Source: Pterobdella sp. o SKG-2022
Taxonomy: Eukaryota; Annelida; Clitellata; Hirudinida; Piscicolidae
Length of the DNA stretch: 64,000 bases
Assembly: GCA_964035795.1 (NCBI GenBank)
Contig: OZ038325.1
Location: forward strand, 6,247,047-6,311,046
Direction: 5' to 3'
Part shown: positions 56,700 through 64,000 of the stretch, in pieces
How the letters are laid out: each line of letters begins with the position of its first letter
Numbering within the stretch: position 1 is the stretch's first letter
Made by a program: the position numbers and the translations under genes
Notes under the pieces: model-generated
Told to the model about the DNA's origin: nothing
Seen by the model: only the letters and a program-made list of their open reading frames with translations
Databases searched by the model: none

Positions 56700-58820
56700 C
56701 TTGTGGTTGTTGATTGACTTGCAACATGATAACCTTCATCACATATTGTTGGTCTTTGTACTGTGTTGTATTATTGTTATTATTATTTATATTATTAATT
56801 CGTCGTCATTATTAGCATGATTACCACTACTACTACTACTACCACTACTACTAATAATAATAATAATTAAAATAATAATAATAATACAAAAAAAATTATT
56901 TTTATTTATATTATTCACAAACCTTCCTTATAAGGAAAGAGAATGCTTCACAAGCGAATGAGACCACATATGGCTTGTAGATGGATGTGTGCAAAAGATT
57001 ACTGAAGGTGCTGTGGTGTAAGGAGGTGGAAAAACTAATAACCAGATAAATATATCTAAAGTTAAATTAATAGATAGACCGATAGTTAGATAGAAAAACA
57101 CTATCGATAGATGACCATATAATTAAGCAGACTATTCAGATAGATAGATAGGTAATATATATATATATAAAGCCAAAAACATACACTCACACACAACTAC
57201 TCACCTAAAAGATTCTCCAATATCATTCAGAAACTGCTTTTGTAGAGCTTTAAATATGAATGTGTAAGCTGTGAAGATGTGCGTGAGAAGGTGGGGGTTG
57301 TGATGGTGGTGAAGAAGAAGATGGGAGAATGTAGCATGAATACGAGGAAAGTGTTTTGAGTGGAAGTCTTCCTGAAGATCTTTGCTTAGTTGAATGGTGA
57401 GGCTATGGAGGTGGGTTTGGTTAAAATCATTTGGGTAGAAATCATACATGGGATTTTTTTTTAATTTAAATTTGTATTTATATTGAAATGCTTTATAGTG
57501 AAAAATATAACTTTGTTTAGAGACATCATATGTATCTTTTATAATAAAACTTGATACTAATTATAAAAATTCACTCCTTTTAATGTTTTTTATGAGTTAA
57601 TTTATCAAAAGATATAGCTTTTTTCCAAAATAAAATCAGATAACAAAACAGTAATAGCATAAGAAATGGACTGGAGTTGGTTAGTTCCTCAAACTATGAA
57701 CCTATGCTAGCATGGGAATGGATGCAAAAGAATAATGATGATGATGTTAGATGGAGTCATATGAAAAATACTAACTCAAGCAGAGCTTCAGAAGCAAAAG
57801 AATCTGGTACACGTAAGTGTCTGTCAACTGCCTCTAATAGATAGTCCTGAGAGATTATGGGTTATGAAACTAATAATATAAAACGTGATGAATAAAATAA
57901 TAAGTTAATAATACTAATAAAAAAAAAGAATAATTTTAAAATATATAAATAAAAATGATAAAATCTGTTACCTGGTTATGCAAAACCATCATTAGGTTGT
58001 TACATTTGCCCCGCACTTCATGATAAAAGTCATCTAAGTTGAATTTAAAAAGAATTTAGAACAATTTTTTAAAATGATTTTTAAAATACATTAAAATCTA
58101 ATTAGAGCTTAGTGATTAAAATACTTTTAAAATAATATATATTTGGTGTATACTAAAAGTTGTACAACATAATTGGAATATATTATGAAGAATTAAAATA
58201 TTTGTTATATAATTATAATAGAGATATGAAACTTTGGGTTAATACCAAAATGCTTTGAGAGATTAAGCTCTCTCCATCTTTGAAGGGATTCGCCAAAATA
58301 TGATGTTTCTTCATCCTTTCAAAATTTTTTTAAATATACAAACTGGTTTATAATATTTTATACACATTAGTGTGATGGAATGTAATGCGGTATTTATAAA
58401 ACTTTTTTCCTTATAGATCAAAGCACTTTCTACAAATTTAATGTAGCAAAAACACACTGTGGAACAAGTGCTAACTGTTAGCCCAAGCTGGCTCAAACCG
58501 GGTAATTTTAGCTAATTAGTCTAATACTCTAAGAGCTGAGCGATGCTGGTCGACATTATAAGTTTGACATTAGATTATAAAAAACTTAAATATTAACAAA
58601 ATAAAGTTGTTTAATTTTACTTCAGGAATTTCTGAATGCTTTCCTTCCTTGCTCAGTGAGGTTATTTTAATTTCCGATATGAGCTCGTTGAATGATTTGA
58701 ACTGTAGATTCAAAATAAATTTTAACTTCTCAAATTATATTATGAATATTTTCAAATTATTAAAAAATTTCAGCATACCACATAAGTGTTATTTTCTTTT
58801 TTTCTTTTAACTTGACCCAT
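36625..58820 (-). CDS. UTP20: UTP20, small-subunit processome HEAT-repeat protein (about 70 exons)
   Basis: UTP20 (DRIM) is a very large nucleolar alpha-helical repeat protein of the U3 small-subunit processome, needed for 18S rRNA maturation. The whole coding region lies here: exon 1 MGQVKRKKENNTYV at 58820-58779, last exon ending KKNRNKKMKKKH and TGA at 36625. Blocks in order match the human protein as I remember it: RWRELNLSKHF (human KWRELNLTEHF), TRLLTIKILNSF (IRLLTIRILNHF), LPLRYLIGQLYNNFQ (VPLRYLLGMLYINFS), ATSRKHKV-type and LLKMPPGVLEKNM regions, SHLNRGYQ (TTLVRGYQ), MTYLLDYPL (LKYILDYPL). The exon order is colinear from end to end. The usual basic C-terminal tail is present. Acidic and Asn-rich insertions break several repeats. 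Introns are mostly 100-400 bp. Confidence 0.93.
39645..39681 (+). repeat. (TG)n microsatellite
   Basis: TGTGTG run within a UTP20 intron. It reads CA-rich on the transcribed sense strand. Confidence 0.9.
44090..53040 (-). CDS. UTP20: UTP20 central exons (about 31)
   Basis: Exon positions (kb, edges approximate): 52.99, 52.64-52.50, 52.37-52.04, 51.83-51.77, 51.69-51.53, 51.47-51.30, 51.22-51.02, 50.85-50.72, 50.40-50.31, 50.05-49.96, 49.86-49.77, 49.57-49.46, 49.34-49.18, 49.02, 48.83-48.56, 48.45-48.37, 48.29-48.20, 48.12-47.85, 47.70-47.59, 47.43-47.28, 47.10-47.03, 46.97-46.91, 46.78-46.57, 46.48-46.10, 45.87, 45.72-45.66, 45.50-45.43, 45.21-45.05, 44.86-44.69, 44.54-44.31, 44.28-44.10. 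Matches include LWSCMKLFPSEAQAKSR (human LWRALTKFPERVEPRSR), VQKHALTCILNYNSPHLKPY (VQKITLDCIMTYKHPHVLPY), CKALRKLATVLP (ARALKKLAKQLM). The exon at 52.37-52.04 carries an Asn-rich insertion. The short exons at 52.99, 49.02 and 45.87 are least sure. Confidence 0.75.
53465..58820 (-). CDS. UTP20: UTP20 N-terminal exons 1-15
   Basis: Exons: 58820-58779, 58701-58621, 58315-58246, 58033-57972, 57846-57776, 57402-57205, 57010-56923, 56760-56701, 56506-56429, 56073-55789, 55375-55115, 54873-54730, 54353-54276, 54032-53902, 53649 to about 53465. All phases agree and the sum is 611 codons. Key matches: NNTYVFKSFNEL (human ENTYRFLTFAERL), DDFYHEVRGKCNNL (KFYKEVIDKCQSF), LLDLTIQLSKDLQEDF (LLDLVVQLARDLQMDF), FACEAFSFLIRK (FAAESFTFLMRK). 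The start codon is the first Met in the frame of exon 1, six residues longer or shorter starts being absent. Exon 6 must use the internal CATAG acceptor, not the upstream Met of the open frame. Confidence 0.88.
54418..54517 (+). repeat. (GATA)n microsatellite
   Basis: About 24 GATA units in the UTP20 intron between exons 12 and 13. The plus strand reads GATA, the UTP20 transcript reads TATC. Confidence 0.97.
56615..56697 (+). repeat. (GATA)n microsatellite
   Basis: About 20 GATA units in the UTP20 intron between exons 8 and 9, the same orientation as the array at 54.4 kb. It abuts the donor of exon 8 within about 10 bp. Confidence 0.97.
57690..57746 (+). mobile_element. Degenerate LINE/SINE 3' tail
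   Basis: CCTATGCTAGCATGGGAATG then GATGCAAAAGAATAATGATG matches the tail at 60687-60725 with several substitutions. It lies antisense in the UTP20 intron between exons 5 and 6. Confidence 0.65.
58381..58554 (-). mobile_element. tRNA-derived SINE, copy 2 (sense in UTP20 intron 2)
   Basis: On the minus strand it begins GTCGACCAGCATCGCTCAGC with a decayed tRNA-like head (B box GGTTTGAGCC). The body then carries TTTTTGCTACATTAAATTTG and ATAAATACCGCATTACATT, shared with the copy at 18508-18682. The head is more mutated than in copy 1 while the body is well kept. Confidence 0.82.
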
Positions 58821-61800
58821 GTTGTATAAGCGATAACACAGATTATTTTAAAAGTGGTTCTGTACTAAAAACAGTTATAAACAATAATTTGTGTTTTCTG
58901 CAAATTGAAAAAACAAAAAAATAGTAATTTAAATGAATTATATTTTATATACTGAATTTTTACAGGTTGAAAAAATAAAAATTTGAAATTCAGAAAATTT
59001 TTCAAATTAATGAAGAAGATCTTTAAGATAATCTTAAGCCAACTCAACAACAAGACCACAATCTCTGATAGGCAATTTCTGCCTTCAGTCGTATGAACGT
59101 GGCAAAAGACCAGCAACCCAAAGCTGTTTTTTCTGAACCTCTTGTTGTTGCCCCTGAATCTCCTGTATTTGCATCGAAACCTCTTTTTGTTGTTCTGAAC
59201 CTTTTCAATCCATCCACTTTTTTTTTCTCTCAACTATTTTTTTCCACTACATCATTTTTCCTTCTTCTTTAGACCTTTTTCGACTACATCATCTCGTTCT
59301 ATTTAATCCACGTCATTTTGTTCACTTAACCTCTCCTCCAAACTGTCAACTTTATTCTCTTCTTTTCCACCCACTTTTTAATTTTTTATCGTCATTTCCT
59401 TGTAGTCACGTTCAATTCTTTGGCTTTTCAAACCTGAATCATCATAGGCCGTCATAAGTTTATAGCTTCCATTCCGAGGTTTATACATTTCATCATACTT
59501 AATCATCAATTCTTTTCTCCAATAAAATCCAATGTTTAATGCATAGATGACTTACTTACTAATCAATATCACGATTTTTATCATCATCACCAGCGATATC
59601 ATTTTATCCCCGCCATCATCGGCGTATTTACTATCATTATTAGTGATGATTAAACATCTTACTATTTTCAAGTTCACGTTCTTATGATAAGTTAATTTGA
59701 AGATGTATTATACTGTTTGATATGGGTCTTTAGTAGATTACATAACATTTTATCTTTGGCGCCAAACTGTGGTCTATATGAAGTACATGGGCGGCTCGAG
59801 TAGTCGATTTTTATACCTAAAAATATGGATAATTTAATTAAATTTTTGAAATATTATTATTTGAAATAATTCTGCAATTTTATTTCTAACTTCAATAACT
59901 TAGTACAAAAATATACAAGAACTACCCTTTCTTTTGGGATGAATTTTCATTTTTTGCTTTCTATAGAATGAAGATGACTTGTGACTACTAACAATTTTAT
60001 TTTACGCAACAACAAACAACACAAAAATAAACACTTTATGGTTTTTTGGTGATAATAAAAGCTGAAATTACTTGAATAAAAATACTATGAAAGATGAAGG
60101 GAATATTATCATTTAATTCAAATTAAATAATTTAAATGAAGTGGTTAACCAGCTTTGTTATCTAAGAGATGTGATAAGTGCTGGTGGTGGAGCTGAAGTT
60201 AATACTATTGCTCGTGTAAGTTGGGGTTGGAAGAGTTTTGGTGTACTGTTACCTTTGTTAGGCAGTCGGGTCATTTCACTTAAAAAAAGGGCGTTTATAT
60301 GCTGTTTGCGTTTATGGTAGTGAGACTTGGCCTTTTAAGGTGGAAGATATTACTAGAATATCCAGAGCTGATAAGATGATGATCAGGTGAATGTGCAATG
60401 TAAGCTTAAAGGATGGCAGATCATCAGATGAATTGAGGGACAGACTGGGAATTCCAGACATCACTGAGGTGCTACACAAAAATAGACTGAGATGGTTTGG
60501 GCATGTTATGAGAATGGTAACCCAGCAAGTGCTTGCAAGCATGTCGTGGTGAAGGGTAAGCAAGAACAAGATAGACAGTAAACATGGTCCCAATTAATAA
60601 GCAACGATCTTAGAAAAATGAAACTCAATCCTGAACTTGCCCAAGACCGTAGATTGTGGAGAAGAACCATTGTGAGACCCCTTTCAGCCCATGCTAGCAT
60701 GGAAACGGACGTAAAACAATGATGATGTTTAAAAAAAAAATAAATAAAAAGCACTTTTTGTTCACAATTGTGGTTATATGGAAAAGCCATTAAAGAAGAT
60801 GCAGACTTGTTTAAATTTTGTCTAAAACTAACATTTGATCAAAATTTTTCTTTGGAATCTTATCTGAATATTTTTTGTTTATTATCACAAATTCAATTAT
60901 GCCTTCACAAAATCAACTAAGTTTTTAAATATCATTTATATAAGTATTATAGTTGTTTTTGTTTCAAACAACAGACTTTTATTTCATATAATCCTAGTTC
61001 TCTATTTTATTTTGTTTAGTTATACTCGCATGATCTTTGTTAAAATTGTCATATCTGTGAAACATTACATAAGATTGCATTCAGTTATTTTGCATGCATA
61101 GTTCATAATACTCATTGGTCTAAAAACTCTTGAAGTTCATTCCACTCTGTTGATTTGGTTTTGATTGACATTACTTAGTATACTTGAAGACATTAAATAT
61201 AAAAATAAAATTTTTCTTATAATAATAATATATATAAAATATTTTATATAAATTTTTTTTTAGTTTTTAAATTACAAAAAAAGTTCCCAAAAGTTGATTA
61301 GTTCGCTCAGCGATGGATTGTAATAAAAGTGCTTGTGTTACATAAATATTATATTTGTTTATTAATTAACTTATTATAGCTTAATAAAATTTTTAGTTTT
61401 AAATAATATATAATATCAAAGTTTTTCATTTTCAAATCTCAAACTCAATAAAATGATTGTTTAAAATTATTTTTAACTTCAAGTGACAAAACTTAAAAAA
61501 ATTTTTTTTTCAATATTTGAATAACCGAAATTGACTTCAATCTATTTATAGTTCTGGACCCCTGGATTCTCGCGATTGATGGGTGTTCTCATGAGGCAGT
61601 CGTTTTATCATGTATAATAACTTGAAATTATGAAAACCAAATAATTTTTTCCTTGTCATGAAATAAAAATATCTTTTTAGTTTTTTCTGAAAAGTACTTA
61701 TTTCGAATTTCTTAGATATTTCCATTAGCAATCATCATATCATCAGTTTTGTTAAGATTAATTTGATTTTCAACAAAGAATATTTTGATTGAAAACTAAT

Positions 61801-62061
61801 CACAAGTGAGGAACTAGCTAATGTATATAAATGGCGCATTTGAGTTTAATTTCGCTCAGATCGATTTATAGTGTCTACTGGGACGGCGCTAGCTCAACTT
61901 TTCATGTATATTAACTCTTGGAAACTGATCAAGAAGTTTCCGTAACAAATTTCAAAAATTTCAGTTTTTATTGATTGTTAAGTTTTATGTACAGAATCTA
62001 AGTTATTAAAATATTTAAGTTGGCTAATTCATGCTTAAAAGTTTTTAAAAAGAAAATCAAA
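58821..62061. other. Divergent intergenic region between UTP20 and Ras
   Basis: AT-rich DNA between the UTP20 start (-) and the Ras start (+). Apart from the LINE relic at 60135-60725 I see no gene. A minus-strand open frame at 58865-59233, rich in Lys/Arg/Phe/Asn, lacks splice or homology support. The segment just before Ras (about 61850-62061), with a locally GC-richer GGGACGGCGCTAGC, may contain its promoter and 5' untranslated region. Confidence 0.55.
60135..60725 (+). mobile_element. 3' end of a decayed non-LTR retrotransposon (LINE)
   Basis: Translating across frames gives the typical region after the reverse-transcriptase core: CYLRDVISAGGGAEVNTIAR, LLPLLGSRVISLKKR, YAVCVYGSETWPFKVEDI, VSLKDGRSSDELRDRLGI, RLRWFGHVMRM, LAQDRRLWRRTIVRP. 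Several stops and frame changes break it, and the 5' part including the catalytic FADD box is missing. It ends with a conserved tail (CATGCTAGCATGGAAACGGA) and an ATG repeat. It is inactive. Confidence 0.85.
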
Positions 62062-63466
<1,405 letters not shown>

Positions 63467-64000
63467 GTAAGTGTCAAAGTACTCTCCTTTATAAACACCA
63501 GAATAGATATTTCATGTATTAACGATATCATTGACGTCATAACGATATCATTGATTTCCTAATGATATCATTGACGTCATACAAAATTGAAATGGAAACA
63601 TGTAGATTTTGTATGACGTCATCTCCAAAAAAAGTGAATATATCTTTTGAACCCTAAGTATACTATTTTTATGGTTCACCATGAACTCAATAAGATGAAA
63701 TAGTTATTTTCTTGTTATCCTAACCTAGTTAATCTTACATGGAATTAATATTGTAATTCCCATCATTATGACTTCTACTGTTATTATTAATATTTTCATC
63801 GTTACAATTATTATTAAATTTAATGTTGTTGTTATTATTATTATTATTATTATAAAATTATATAATAATTGTGACGTATTATTAATAATTTTAATGTGTT
63901 GTTATTTTTATTATCAATGTTAACGCTTTACTGTTGTTGTTATTATTATTATTAATTTCATTGTTATTATTAATGTTAACATGCATTGATGATCACCAGT
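63467..64000 (+). other. Ras intron 6 (partial) with triple CRE cluster
   Basis: Intronic. Three TGACGTCA octamers lie at 63532-63539, 63572-63579 and 63614-63621, the first two inside repeats of AACGATATCATTGACGTCA. The remainder (63750-64000) is ATT-rich simple sequence, with no further exon seen. Confidence 0.7.

Noticed and set aside
58865..59233. Minus-strand open frame of 122 codons upstream of UTP20, with Lys/Arg/Phe/Asn repeats.
   Set aside because: UTP20 already has a well-placed first exon at 58820-58779. The frame shows no homology, and its regularity comes from short AACAACAAGAGGTT-like repeats.

Overview
The window is AT-rich animal DNA: spliced genes with GT-AG introns, abundant trinucleotide and GATA microsatellites, tRNA-derived SINEs and a decayed LINE. 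The first gene is a RIM-type presynaptic scaffold, so the source should be an animal with synapses. Copies of a LINE 3' tail built around CATGCTAGCATGG recall, from memory, repeats of molluscs and especially cephalopods. That is a weak hint, and I do not name a species.

Layout. 450-23369 (+): a 21-exon gene for a RIM/Fife-family active-zone protein of about 3,050 residues (Rab-binding helix, FYVE-like zinc finger, PDZ, C2A). Intron 3 holds a 2.6-kb (GAA)n array. 23370-25693: intergenic, simple repeats. 34465-25694 (-): an 18-exon gene for an RBM5/RBM10-type splicing factor (RRM, RanBP2 finger, RRM, OCRE, C2H2 finger) with no G-patch. 34777-36497 (+): a 5-exon multi-pass membrane protein, divergent from the RBM gene across 311 bp. 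58820-36625 (-): UTP20, the giant HEAT-repeat component of the small-subunit processome, in about 70 exons over 22 kb. Its 3' end faces the membrane gene 127 bp away. 58821-62061: intergenic, with a LINE relic. 62062 to past the right edge (+): a classical Ras GTPase, with six exons in the window.

Reading frames were joined exon by exon. For the RIM, RBM, membrane and Ras genes and for the first 15 UTP20 exons, donor and acceptor phases agree and the summed coding lengths are multiples of three (apart from the last, open Ras exon). Interior UTP20 exons were recognised by similarity to the human protein recalled from memory, and their edges are approximate. The genes form no evident pathway: two serve RNA (RBM in splicing, UTP20 in ribosome assembly), one the synapse, one signalling. 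The most interesting non-genic signals are the GAA array, a strand-switching G/T-to-C/A composition bias at intron ends, a triple CRE/hairpin cluster in a Ras intron, and the orientation bias of the SINE and LINE relics.
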